NCBI RefSeq assembly: GCF_001263205.1
Contig: NZ_CP012333.1
Coordinates: 1,426,001-1,490,000, forward strand
From: Labilithrix luteola
GTDB lineage: Bacteria; Myxococcota_A; Polyangia; Polyangiales; Polyangiaceae
Direction: 5' to 3'
Length of the DNA: 64,000 nucleotides
Part shown: positions 51,480 through 59,901 of the stretch, piece by piece
Numbering within the stretch: the stretch's first letter is position 1
Layout of the letters: each line of letters starts with the position of its first letter
Program-made: the position numbers and the translations under genes
Notes under the pieces: generated by a model
Databases searched by the model: none
What the model was told of the DNA's origin: nothing
Seen by the model: only the letters and a program-made list of their open reading frames with translations

Positions 51480-51970
51480 GGCATGACCAGCTCGGCACCG
51501 TCTTCGTAGCGCGAAGGATCCGCACAGCTCGCAGCAACGTCGTCGACCGTCACGGCAGGCTTTTCGAACGTAGGCCCGCCGTCGGGCCCGGCGTTCGGCC
51601 CTGCATCGGCGAGGATGTCCGAGACGTCGTAGTACCAATCGTAGACGAGCGAGTCGTCACCGTTCTTCTTCAAAAGCTTGCATCCTGCAATAACACGCTC
51701 GCGCGGGCACTTACCTGGCCCCGCGGTAGCCTGGTGCTTCGCACGGCAATCGTCCGAGAACTCACTGGCTGCGACGGTGGCGACGACTTCCTGGCAGAAC
51801 GACGCCGGCTGCCCATCGCCGGTCACGAACCGACGGTCACAATGAACGTCCGCCTTGGCTCCGGCGAAGTCTCCGGCCGACACGGCGATGGATCCGAGGG
51901 TGTCGCATCCGGCCATCACCCCCGAGACACAGAGAAGCGCGACGAAGCACGACTCGATGAGTGGTCGCAT
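51476..51970 (-). CDS. Cys-containing lipoprotein, unknown function
   Basis: The 164-residue protein (ATG 51970; in-frame GTG alternative at 51976) has signal MRPLIESCFVALLCVSGVMA followed by GCDTL, a likely lipidation Cys. Six more Cys residues lie in the mature part (HCDRRF, FCQEVV, DDCRAK, KCPRE, GCKLL, SCADP), so disulfides are probable. It pairs with the barrel gene at 50922, suggesting an outer-membrane complex. No family recognised. Confidence 0.65.
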   Translation of the reverse strand: MRPLIESCFVALLCVSGVMAGCDTLGSIAVSAGDFAGAKADVHCDRRFVTGDGQPASFCQEVVATVAASEFSDDCRAKHQATAGPGKCPRERVIAGCKLLKKNGDDSLVYDWYYDVSDILADAGPNAGPDGGPTFEKPAVTVDDVAASCADPSRYEDGAELVMP

Positions 51971-52012
51971 GGGCACCTATGACACCATGCACGCCGCGGA
52001 CCAGCGCTCCGT

Positions 52013-52786
52013 TCAGGCCGCGACGCAGCGGTACGAAAGCCACGGCTCGTCGGTCGTGGCGCATTCGGAGCGCGAGAGCGGCTCGCCGGTGCGGGCGGAC
52101 GACACCGTCACGTCGTCGAAGCCGCAGGCTCGAAGCTGCTCGACCTGGGCCGAGGGACGAATGTGATACGTGACCGCCCCGAACCGAAACGCCCCGTCGT
52201 TGACCATGGCGTGCGGTCGCTCGCCGAGCAGCTCGATCGGCTCGTTCAGCTTCCGTAGGCGACGACGGCGAAGCGAGTTCGCCATGCGGGCGATGAGCGT
52301 TTCGCTCGACGTGCCGTGCAAGAGCGAACGGGCTCGCTGGAGGTTGTGCGTCGAAAAACAGAAGGCCCCATTCGGCGTGAGCACGCGGCGGATTTCGCGA
52401 ATGACCGACAGTCGCTCCTCGTGGGGAACGTAGTCGATGCCACAATGCGAGAAGAGGACCATGTCGAAGCGCTCGGCCGGATACGGAAGTGCACGCGCGT
52501 CGGCGACGTCGAGCGCGAAGCGTGCTTCGGCGAAGCGCCGTCGAGCGGCCTCGACCATCTCGGGGGCGTAGTCGATGCCGACGTACTCGCGCGCGAGCGG
52601 CGCGAAATGCGCAGTGGTGCGTCCGCCGCCGATTCCGACGTCGAGCATACGCAGCGTGGGCAACTGCTCCGTCATGGAGGCGAGAAAGGCCGCCTCGGCT
52701 CCCTGCAGCGCATCTTGCGAGGCGTAGAAGCGGACGACGTCACGCCTTCCGAAGACCTCCCGGTTCTTCACGTCGACCGACATCAT
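52013..52786 (-). CDS. SAM-dependent class I methyltransferase
   Basis: The 257-residue protein starts at ATG 52786 behind GAGGAGG. It has the SAM-binding motif LDVGIGGGRTTAHFAP, then DYAPEMVEAARRRF with the acidic ribose ligand, and the post-motif segment AERFDMVLFSHCGIDYVPHE. This is the Methyltransf_11/25 plan of small-molecule methyltransferases. Substrate unknown. The C-terminal third is variable (SARTGEPLSRSECATTDEPW). The long in-frame extension to 52981 has no matching sequence. Confidence 0.88.
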   Translation of the reverse strand: MMSVDVKNREVFGRRDVVRFYASQDALQGAEAAFLASMTEQLPTLRMLDVGIGGGRTTAHFAPLAREYVGIDYAPEMVEAARRRFAEARFALDVADARALPYPAERFDMVLFSHCGIDYVPHEERLSVIREIRRVLTPNGAFCFSTHNLQRARSLLHGTSSETLIARMANSLRRRRLRKLNEPIELLGERPHAMVNDGAFRFGAVTYHIRPSAQVEQLRACGFDDVTVSSARTGEPLSRSECATTDEPWLSYRCVAA

Positions 52787-53101
52787 CGAGCCCTCCTCGG
52801 AGCGCATGGGAATGCCAGAACCAACGTAGAGGACAAAGGTCGCGCTTGCGAGGAGACTCCCTCGGGACCCGCGTTGTCTTTCGCCGCGACGCGAAGCGGC
52901 TAGCGCCTCGAGCAACGCGACCGTACGGAGGATGGCATCCGGTAGCGTTCGGAGGTCCGTTTGGCCCTCAGTATCCAACAATCATTTCGAGCACTTAGAT
53001 TGCTTTCTCGAAAAAGATCGGGGACCGTGTCGATCCGGCCGGACGTCGATCGTCGAGACGATGAAGGCCTGATGGTTGGCCGACTCACAGGGAAGGTTCA
53101 C
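52787..53101. other. Divergent intergenic region
   Basis: Apart from the ribosome site of the methyltransferase gene (GAGGAGG next to 52787) and a GGGAAGG just before the ATG at 53102, no clear gene, repeat or promoter pair is seen. A locally AT-rich stretch (52975-53025) is the likely promoter zone. Confidence 0.5.
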
Positions 53102-53689
53102 ATGCTCCGCAAAGTTCTCATCGGTCTCGCCGTCGTCGTCGCCCTCTTCGTCGTCGTGGTCGCCACGCGCCCGGCGCAGTTCCACATCGAGCGCTCGATC
53201 GAGATCGCCACGTCGCCCGACCGCCCGTTCGCGCAAGTCAACGACTTCCACGCGTGGGCCGCCTGGTCGCCCTACGACAAGTTGGATCCGCAGGTGACGC
53301 GCACCTTCGAGGGCCCGACGTCGGGCAAGGGCGCCGTCTACGGCTGGAAGGGCAACGAGAAGGTCGGCGAAGGCCGCATGACGATCGAGAAGAGCACCCC
53401 CTCTTCCGAGATCGGCATCAAGCTCGAGTTCACCAAGCCCTTCGCGGCCACGAACCAGGCGACGTTCACGTTCGCTCCTTCCGCGAGCGGCACGAAGGTA
53501 ACGTGGGCCATGGACGGCGAGAACAACTTCATCTCGAAGGCGTTCGCTCTCTTCGTGGACATGGACAAGATGATCGGCGCAGACTTCGAGAAGGGCCTCG
53601 CGGCGATGAAGACCGTCGCCGAATCGAACACGGCCACCACGAGCACCACGAGCGCGAACGAGGCGGCCCGCGTCAACGCCCACGACTGA
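53102..53689 (+). CDS. SRPBCC-family protein with membrane anchor
   Basis: The 195-residue protein starts at ATG 53102. An N-terminal helix (VLIGLAVVVALFVVVVATRP) is followed by a START-like fold: FHIERSIEIATSPDRPFAQV, DFHAWAAWSPYDKLDPQVTR, FTFAPSASGTKVTWAMDGEN and a C-terminal helix. This is a known layout of polyketide_cyc2-type lipid-binding proteins tethered to the membrane. The tail is Thr/Ser-rich (TATTSTTSANEAA). The regulator gene on the other strand ends 5 nt away. Confidence 0.88.
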   Translation: MLRKVLIGLAVVVALFVVVVATRPAQFHIERSIEIATSPDRPFAQVNDFHAWAAWSPYDKLDPQVTRTFEGPTSGKGAVYGWKGNEKVGEGRMTIEKSTPSSEIGIKLEFTKPFAATNQATFTFAPSASGTKVTWAMDGENNFISKAFALFVDMDKMIGADFEKGLAAMKTVAESNTATTSTTSANEAARVNAHD

Positions 53690-53694
53690 TGATG

Positions 53695-54105
53695 TCACGC
53701 CGTCGCGAGGAGAACCTGCGGCTCGGCCAGCATGCGAACACCGACGCTGAGCAACGACGCGGTGTTTTCCGGCTCTTGCTCGGCCACCACGGACTCCCGA
53801 CGCTCACGACGCCAAGCCGAAGGCGTCGTGCCGATGATGCGCCGGAACACGACGCTCAGTCGTGAGAGCGAGACAAAGCCGGCATCCTGCGCGACGCGGG
53901 AGAGCGGCAGATCGGTCTCGAGCATCAAGCGCTGCGCGCGCCTGACCCGGGAGTTCCAGACCTCGCGCTCGAACGACGTGCCCTCGGCGCGCAGACGCCG
54001 CTGGAGCGTGCGAACGGAAAGCGCCAACACGCGTGCGGTTTGGCCAATCTCCGCAGGGACTTCGGCATCGTCGAGGAGGCGGCTCAGGGCGAGGCGGGTG
54101 CTCAT
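53695..54105 (-). CDS. Short AraC-family regulator
   Basis: The 136-residue protein (ATG 54105) consists almost entirely of the AraC DNA-binding part: ARVLALSVRTLQRRLRAEGT (first helix-turn-helix) and SRVAQDAGFVSLSRLSVVFR, then RIIGTTPSAWRR (second). There is no ligand-binding N-terminal domain. It could be a stand-alone activator or a truncated gene; no upstream remnant of the missing domain is visible. It faces the SRPBCC gene, and its upstream neighbour is the surface operon. Confidence 0.82.
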   Translation of the reverse strand: MSTRLALSRLLDDAEVPAEIGQTARVLALSVRTLQRRLRAEGTSFEREVWNSRVRRAQRLMLETDLPLSRVAQDAGFVSLSRLSVVFRRIIGTTPSAWRRERRESVVAEQEPENTASLLSVGVRMLAEPQVLLATA

Positions 54106-54235
54106 GTTGGACCTTCTGCTCGGGGGACACCGGCAGAAGGCCCAAGTCGCGCGAAAAAGTGACGTACGTTGCAAAGTTTTTCCGCGCGGCGCCACGAGTC
54201 GCTGAAATTGCTCACGATTCCCAGGGAAGGGAGCC

Positions 54236-56038
54236 TCAGCGAACGGGCGGAAGGGGCTGCGTCACGAGCTTGCGCTGGGCCATGCCGCCCGGCGCGGCAT
54301 AGCTCGCGAAGCGATCCCAGCCCCAGAGAGTGGCCGTGAACGGGCCTTCACTCTTCATCCGCTGGAGGCCACTCTGGCAGACACCCGCTTCGAACGTCGT
54401 GCCGGGCCGGTAGTCCTTGGTGAGGTCGATGCGAAGCCATTCGTACTGACCGCGGGTGCCGATGGGCTTCCAGCCGGTCAGGGTCCCCGCGCACTCAAGC
54501 CAGACATCCTCGAACTTGGGATCGCTGCCCATGGTTTTCGCACGGATGACGACGAGCGATGTCTCCGCGTACGTCGGATCGGCGTAGAAGCTGTACGAAT
54601 TCAGGTACTGGCCCGCCGGGACGACGTTGACGAACTCCGGATCCCCTCGACCGCCGAAGGCAGGGTTGCCGTTGTAGTGGCCGGCGTTCGCGCTCATGTA
54701 CGCCGCGACATAGAGCGGATGCTCGGAGTCCTGGGTGCGGACCGTGAAGGCATCTCCGACACCCGCTGGGAATGTGGCGACCTCTCCCGCTGCGAGTTCC
54801 GTCGGTGCGCCCGGCGGAATCGTTGGATCGTAGTCGAGCCGCGTGCCGTCGCGAGCCGCGACGACACGATACGGCATCTGCTCGTTCTCGTTGCCCGTCC
54901 TCGGTCGGTAGCCGACCGCAGCGTATTCCGAGCCCCACTGCTGATACGCAGGGAGCTGCTGGCTCATCGTGTCACATGCCCCCTCGGCGTTCGAGGGCAC
55001 CAGCGCGCACGACTGTCCACCGAAGACGCTCGTAGGCTTGGTCGATGTCACGATGCTGCCCGAGAGCTCCGAACTCTGCACGAGCTGCAAAAACTGGCCC
55101 TTGTCGATCTTGATGGTCACCGGAACGTGCGCCAACCCCGACGGTATTCCCGCCGCTGGTCGGAGGTCGGTGCTCGGTACGATGGTGATTTCGGTGTCGT
55201 CCTCCGAAGCGACGATCTGAGCGCTCGGATAACCCGTCACCGACGCCTCCCAACCGTTGACGACGATGTTCTCCTTCGCCCACGCAGCGACGGGGAGCAG
55301 CAACGTCGCTGACGGCACGTAGCTCAACGCGCCCCCGAACGGGTACATCGACGTGACGCTCACCGGAGAGGTCGAGGACATGCGAAACGCGCTGCCAATG
55401 CCCGAGCCGTCGGGCACCGGGTCCTCGAGTGTCGCGGCCTTGGCGCCCTTTGGGCACCCGATGTAGCTGAAGGCTTCGCTTTGCGTCAGCGGCACAGCCG
55501 GATTACGATCGGACACGAAGAGAACGACGCTCTCACCAGGCTGAATGGGACCTTCCTTCGGATAGAGCGTCGGGCTGCCCGGTTGCGTGTAGAAGAGCGC
55601 GTGGCCAATATCGAGCGCCTGGCCCTCGAGCTCGAGAGTCAGGTCGACCGCCTGGGCCGAGGTGTTGACGATGAACGCCGCATGACACGACTGAGGTTCG
55701 TTCTTCACGACGCGCGGCGATTGGAAATAGAACTCGCAACCGTTCGAGCTTCTGTCGGCAGCAGCGGCCGCACACGGTGCTTGGCAAAGCGCCGCTCCAC
55801 ATGCCTGTTCCGGCGCGCACGTCGTCACGACTTCGCCCGTACACGATTGAATGACCGAGCGACCATCGAGCGAACAAGTGAATCGGCAATCCGATGCCTC
55901 CACTCCCGCGTCGCCATTGAATCCGCCCTGTTGTTCTCCAAAGCCGTTCGACTTTTCTTTTCCGCACGCGCCCGCCGCAAGCGCCGTGCACGTAAAGACA
56001 ATGGCGGCAACGCTCCGATACAGCTGCGACGGCTTCAT
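54236..56038 (-). CDS. IgGFc-binding-type surface lipoprotein
   Basis: The 600-residue protein has a lipobox signal (VFTCTALAAGACGKEK). A Cys-rich N-terminal part (DCRFTCSLDGRSVIQSCTGE) follows, then an IgGFc-binding-type domain of about 450 residues (EFYFQSPRVV, VLFVSDRN, VPSATLLLPVAAWAKENIVV, GQFLQLVQSSELSGSIVTST, VGYRPRTGNENEQMPYRVVA). This domain is known from eukaryotic mucin-like adhesins and from many myxobacterial surface proteins. It is the last gene of a five-gene overlap-coupled operon and starts within the preceding stop. Likely an adhesin; the ligand is unknown. Confidence 0.8.
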   Translation of the reverse strand: MKPSQLYRSVAAIVFTCTALAAGACGKEKSNGFGEQQGGFNGDAGVEASDCRFTCSLDGRSVIQSCTGEVVTTCAPEQACGAALCQAPCAAAAADRSSNGCEFYFQSPRVVKNEPQSCHAAFIVNTSAQAVDLTLELEGQALDIGHALFYTQPGSPTLYPKEGPIQPGESVVLFVSDRNPAVPLTQSEAFSYIGCPKGAKAATLEDPVPDGSGIGSAFRMSSTSPVSVTSMYPFGGALSYVPSATLLLPVAAWAKENIVVNGWEASVTGYPSAQIVASEDDTEITIVPSTDLRPAAGIPSGLAHVPVTIKIDKGQFLQLVQSSELSGSIVTSTKPTSVFGGQSCALVPSNAEGACDTMSQQLPAYQQWGSEYAAVGYRPRTGNENEQMPYRVVAARDGTRLDYDPTIPPGAPTELAAGEVATFPAGVGDAFTVRTQDSEHPLYVAAYMSANAGHYNGNPAFGGRGDPEFVNVVPAGQYLNSYSFYADPTYAETSLVVIRAKTMGSDPKFEDVWLECAGTLTGWKPIGTRGQYEWLRIDLTKDYRPGTTFEAGVCQSGLQRMKSEGPFTATLWGWDRFASYAAPGGMAQRKLVTQPLPPVR

Positions 56039-57417
56039 GGCAATACGACTTCCTGCGGAACGAGACTCGACGCTTTGAGCTTGCCGGTCCCCAGTTGTCC
56101 GTAAAAGTTGCTTCCCCAACAATGGACCTTGCCGGTCGTGAGGAGCGCGCAGGTCGCGTTCGGCGTCGTCTTCACGTCGGCCGCCGGCGCAGCGAGGCTG
56201 ACGACTTTGACAGCCTCAGACGCGTAGTGCTGCGTTCCATCACCCGCTTGACCGCTGGCGTTGAATCCCCAGCAAAACAAGGCTCCCGAGGCGCCGACGG
56301 CGCACCAGCGCTGGGGTTGGATAATCTTGTCGCCGAGCACGGTCGTGACCACGTGGTTGGTCGTCGCGATCCGATGGACCGGCTCCGGGACGATGACCGG
56401 CTCTGGTAAGGCACGGTCGAACAAGTTGTCCGGCTTGAACGAGAACTTCGCTTCCGGGATCGGCGCGCCCCAGCAATACCCGATACCGAGCGATACCGCG
56501 CATCCGTTCGAGGCCACGACGTCGATATGCGAGACAGGCTCGAGCGCGAGCTTCGCAGGATACGGGTCCGGAGCGAGGGACGACTCTCGCGCAATCGCCG
56601 GATTCGCGCCCCAACTGTCGACGATGCCGTCATCGTGCAATCGGAACGTGGCATTGGCCATGTACAGATTTCGAACTGGCGTCGTATTGGGTGTCGCGAC
56701 GGGGCTCGGCGCAAGAAAGGCAGGTGGGTGAGGGTTGGTCCACGCCGCAACTTGCGCCAGCGTGTTGGAGCCCCAGCAAACGGGGCCGTCGGCAAGCTCG
56801 GCGCACGCCGCGATAGGCGAGAATCCCATGTAAGAAGCCGAGGGAATCGGCAACTTGACCGGCGTACGTTCCGTGGATGTCACCTGCGCATCGCTCTGCA
56901 AGAACGGTCCCGTCCCCCAGCAGAAAACGCCGCCGTCGGCGTCGATCGCGCAGGTGTGCTCGAGGCGAACGATGTTCGTGAGACCAACGACGCGCGCCGG
57001 CGAAGGGCTATCGAGGGCGCCCGCTTCGTCGGCGCGACCGAGTTGCCCCGCTTGGTTTGCCCCCCAGCAAGCGACGGTACCGTCGCGAAGGAGAGCACAG
57101 AACCCTTCGGCGCCGTCGGTGTCGCTCGTGCCCAGCGTCGTCACGAGCGACGTTGCACACGGATCGGAGGTGCAGGAGACGGCGAGAGCGGCGGCGTCGA
57201 AGGACGCGTCGCGTGACGTCAGGGCATCCGGAACCTCGGCATCATCCGAAGTCGGCGGAACCGACGCCTCGCGCGAAGCATCTTCGGCTTCGAACGTCGG
57301 TCGCTCGTCGTTGCTGCTCGAACAACTGACGGCAGCCAGACCCGCGGCGGAAAAGGCGACCATCGCGAGCGCCGCCGCCGAGCGCTGTCGGTCAAGGCGT
57401 CGTCTTGTGAAGCGCAT
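56035..57417 (-). CDS. RCC1-repeat surface lipoprotein
   Basis: The 460-residue protein has a signal and lipidation Cys (AAGLAAVSCSSSNDE), an Asp/Ser-rich linker and a propeller of RCC1-like blades. Typical blade phrases are FCALLRDGTVACWGANQAGQ, CAIDADGGVFCWGTG, CAELADGPVCWGSNTLAQV, WCAVGASGALFCWGFNASGQ and CALLTTGKVHCWGSNFYGQL. Each blade carries a Cys pair, so the propeller is probably disulfide-stabilised outside the cell. Its stop overlaps the IgGFc gene start by ATGA, and its start overlaps the upstream gene's 3' end by 26 nt. Confidence 0.85.
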   Translation of the reverse strand: MRFTRRRLDRQRSAAALAMVAFSAAGLAAVSCSSSNDERPTFEAEDASREASVPPTSDDAEVPDALTSRDASFDAAALAVSCTSDPCATSLVTTLGTSDTDGAEGFCALLRDGTVACWGANQAGQLGRADEAGALDSPSPARVVGLTNIVRLEHTCAIDADGGVFCWGTGPFLQSDAQVTSTERTPVKLPIPSASYMGFSPIAACAELADGPVCWGSNTLAQVAAWTNPHPPAFLAPSPVATPNTTPVRNLYMANATFRLHDDGIVDSWGANPAIARESSLAPDPYPAKLALEPVSHIDVVASNGCAVSLGIGYCWGAPIPEAKFSFKPDNLFDRALPEPVIVPEPVHRIATTNHVVTTVLGDKIIQPQRWCAVGASGALFCWGFNASGQAGDGTQHYASEAVKVVSLAAPAADVKTTPNATCALLTTGKVHCWGSNFYGQLGTGKLKASSLVPQEVVLP

Positions 57418-58687
57418 AGCGAACTCCGACAGCCCAGAGATTGTGGTTGGAACTTCCTCGAACGCGATTCATCGGTCGTGACAGAGGCCCGCCGCGGAGC
57501 GAGATGCTGGAGATCTCGAAGCCCCCAGCCTGGAAGACGTCTCGACCACGGAGGACGAATGCTTGGCTCGAGAGCCACGGCTGGGCATCCGGATCCATCC
57601 AGAGCGAGCTCGCGGCAGCGGCGGAGAGTGTCTGAGGCACCGTCGCGAAGGTCGTCGAGAGATCGCTCGCCATACGCGCGACGTCACGCGCGCCCTTGAG
57701 GCCCGTCACCTGCCCGGCCGGCGAGACCTGGAGATTCGTCAGCCATCCGTCGGGACCGCCGAAGGCCGCGCCACCGTCGAGAGCTTCGCAACTCATGCCC
57801 GACACCGTGCCGTCGACGATGCGCTCGTAGCCTTGCGCCGTTCGATGGACGAGAACCACACAGGAACCGCCCGTCGGATACCGATCGCGCGCGGCCGCGA
57901 ACCAAACGCCGTTCGAATCAGTCCCCGCGGCTCCAAGGAAGAACACGTGTTCGGCAGGGTCGTCGACCGTATCGACGACGTATTCGGCAGTCCACGCAGG
58001 AGCCGAACTGCTCTCGCTCTTCCACCGATAAATCGTATTCGCATACCAGGCATACACCTCGTTGGCACTCGTGCCCCAGACGCCGAGCGCGGGCGCAGCG
58101 ATGCCTCGCGCACGGTCGAACGGACGACCGTGATCGTGGGGAGTCCCACCGTCGGCATCGGGGCTATGGTCCTCGAGCAGCGAGCGCGACCACGTCCATC
58201 CCGACGATTCACGCTTGCCGTGATAAACGAACGATGGCGCAGCCGCGTAATAGACTTCGTTCTCGTTCGGCGCCCAGATGCCGGCCGAGTACTTGCCGAG
58301 CCCGGGCTCGTTCTGCGTCCCATCGTCGATGTACGTCCATGCGCCCGCCGCGTCGGTCCACTCGAGGACTTTGATGCCGTTCGTTGGGCTCTCCGCCACC
58401 GCGAATGCACGACCATCGAACACCCAGACGTCCTTGAACTCGAGATCGACGTCGGGCAGGGACGTTTCGCACCATCCCGCTGGGCTGCACAACGCACTGT
58501 CCGCGCCTGCGTCGAGCGGGGAGGTCGTGACGTCGTCGGCCGACGAGCTGTCGATGAACGTCGAGACACCGGCGTCACCTTGCGGCTCTGGCCCGCCGGC
58601 CGCGTCTTCGTCTGAGCTGCAAGCCATCGAGACGGCGGCGAGGGACAGAGCAAGAGACGCGCCGATAGAGAAAAAGCGCCTCGTCAT
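57392..58687 (-). CDS. Surface lipoprotein with propeller-like repeats
   Basis: The 431-residue protein (ATG 58687, overlapping the upstream stop) has a lipobox (AAVSMACSSDEDA) and an Asp/Ser-rich spacer. A repetitive domain follows in which blades contain Trp and 'VWxFDG'-like phrases: FKDVWVFDGRAFAVAESP, SAGIWAPNENEVYYAAAPSF, LGVWGTSANEVYAWYANTIY and HNLWAVGVRYALHKT. This is the pattern often seen in myxobacterial propeller proteins with GTSxxDVxAVG-type blades. Function unknown, probably cell-surface binding. Confidence 0.78.
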   Translation of the reverse strand: MTRRFFSIGASLALSLAAVSMACSSDEDAAGGPEPQGDAGVSTFIDSSSADDVTTSPLDAGADSALCSPAGWCETSLPDVDLEFKDVWVFDGRAFAVAESPTNGIKVLEWTDAAGAWTYIDDGTQNEPGLGKYSAGIWAPNENEVYYAAAPSFVYHGKRESSGWTWSRSLLEDHSPDADGGTPHDHGRPFDRARGIAAPALGVWGTSANEVYAWYANTIYRWKSESSSAPAWTAEYVVDTVDDPAEHVFFLGAAGTDSNGVWFAAARDRYPTGGSCVVLVHRTAQGYERIVDGTVSGMSCEALDGGAAFGGPDGWLTNLQVSPAGQVTGLKGARDVARMASDLSTTFATVPQTLSAAAASSLWMDPDAQPWLSSQAFVLRGRDVFQAGGFEISSISLRGGPLSRPMNRVRGSSNHNLWAVGVRYALHKTTP

Positions 58688-59901
58688 GGCTTTGCTCCGA
58701 GAGAGAGAAGAACGCCCTGCCCGCCAATCCACACGCGACCGGGCGACGGCGACCATGCCGACACGAGGTCCGGTCGTCGTGAGCCGAGCCCGGCGATCTT
58801 CACGCGTGTCCAGCTCGTTCCGTCGAAGTGCAGAACGGTACTGGCGTCACCGACGACCCAGATGTCGGACGGTGAGGTGGCGGTAATGGCGTGGAGATTG
58901 GTGCTCGTGGGCACGTCACTCACGACGTCCCAAACCCTCCCCTGACCGCCGTAATGACGGACCGTTCCCGAATAGCCGACGGACCAGACGTTCGAAGACG
59001 AAAATTGCCAAACGCCCTCGAGCCGGCTTCGCGTCTGGCTGTTGAATTGGTCGACCACCGGCGAATCGGTGTCCGCGGCGGTGACACGGACGGTCGCTCC
59101 GTCTTGTCCAACGGCCCAGAGCTCGTCGGCCGAAGCGCCGTGGATGGCGCCCAACCTAATGCAGGTCGCGAGGACGCACTGCGTGGTGGTGGCCCCGATG
59201 CCGAGCTCGAGGACGCCCGAGGGCAAGACGCGAAGACGCCAGAGTCCGGGTGGCGACCCGCTCCCCGTGGGGCGCGTGGCGGTCCAGAGCCACTCTGCGT
59301 TAGGGGATGCCCACGCCGACCCCACGATGACATCGTTTGGCCCGTACGTCGGGCTCGTCACGCCGGGCACCTGTTCGGACCATCCTCCGGGGGAGACCGA
59401 GGCGTCGGTTCCCGCGTCCATCCCGCGCGTATAGGGATGCTCGAGGCGCCCGAAGGTGATCTCGGACGAACTGCGAAGCCAGATGGCATGCAAGCTCTCG
59501 GGGATGTCGACCTCGACCTTGCTCCAAGACGTCCCGTCGAAATGCGCAAAGGCACCGAGCTCGCCTGCCGCCCAGACGTCGGACGGGGATCGCCCGCGAA
59601 TCACGGTGATCTTCGCGACGGGGTCGAGTCGACCACCGGGGCTATTCGAATCGTAGGGACCCGCGTTGCACAGGACGTCGTCGGTGCAGTCCTTGGGGAA
59701 CCATTCGCAGTCCGAGCACGGTCCTGCGTCGACGTCTTCGGCATCGACGTCGAGCCCCGCATCGGCGACCGGAACCGCGTTCGCTCCCGCATCAACTGAC
59801 GGAGGAGATGCCGAGTCGTCGGTTGCACACGCCGCGAGCATGGCCAGAATCGACGTGCACGAGCCGAGCACGACCGCGGCGAGAATCATCCTCGCTCTCA
59901 T
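58684..59901 (-). CDS. Surface lipoprotein with propeller-like repeats, paralogue
   Basis: The 405-residue protein (start at 59901, overlapping the upstream stop) has a lipobox (LAMLAACATDD), an Asp-rich spacer and blades such as GRSPSDVWAAGELGAFAHFD, GASADELWAVGQDGATVRVT, SSNVWSVGYSGTVRHYGGQG and SPSDIWVVGDASTVLHFDGT. The repeated xSPSDVWxVGxxGxxxHFDG unit marks a known myxobacterial propeller family. It is similar in plan to the next gene in the operon and is coupled to it by overlapping codons. Confidence 0.82.
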   Translation of the reverse strand: MRARMILAAVVLGSCTSILAMLAACATDDSASPPSVDAGANAVPVADAGLDVDAEDVDAGPCSDCEWFPKDCTDDVLCNAGPYDSNSPGGRLDPVAKITVIRGRSPSDVWAAGELGAFAHFDGTSWSKVEVDIPESLHAIWLRSSSEITFGRLEHPYTRGMDAGTDASVSPGGWSEQVPGVTSPTYGPNDVIVGSAWASPNAEWLWTATRPTGSGSPPGLWRLRVLPSGVLELGIGATTTQCVLATCIRLGAIHGASADELWAVGQDGATVRVTAADTDSPVVDQFNSQTRSRLEGVWQFSSSNVWSVGYSGTVRHYGGQGRVWDVVSDVPTSTNLHAITATSPSDIWVVGDASTVLHFDGTSWTRVKIAGLGSRRPDLVSAWSPSPGRVWIGGQGVLLSLGAKP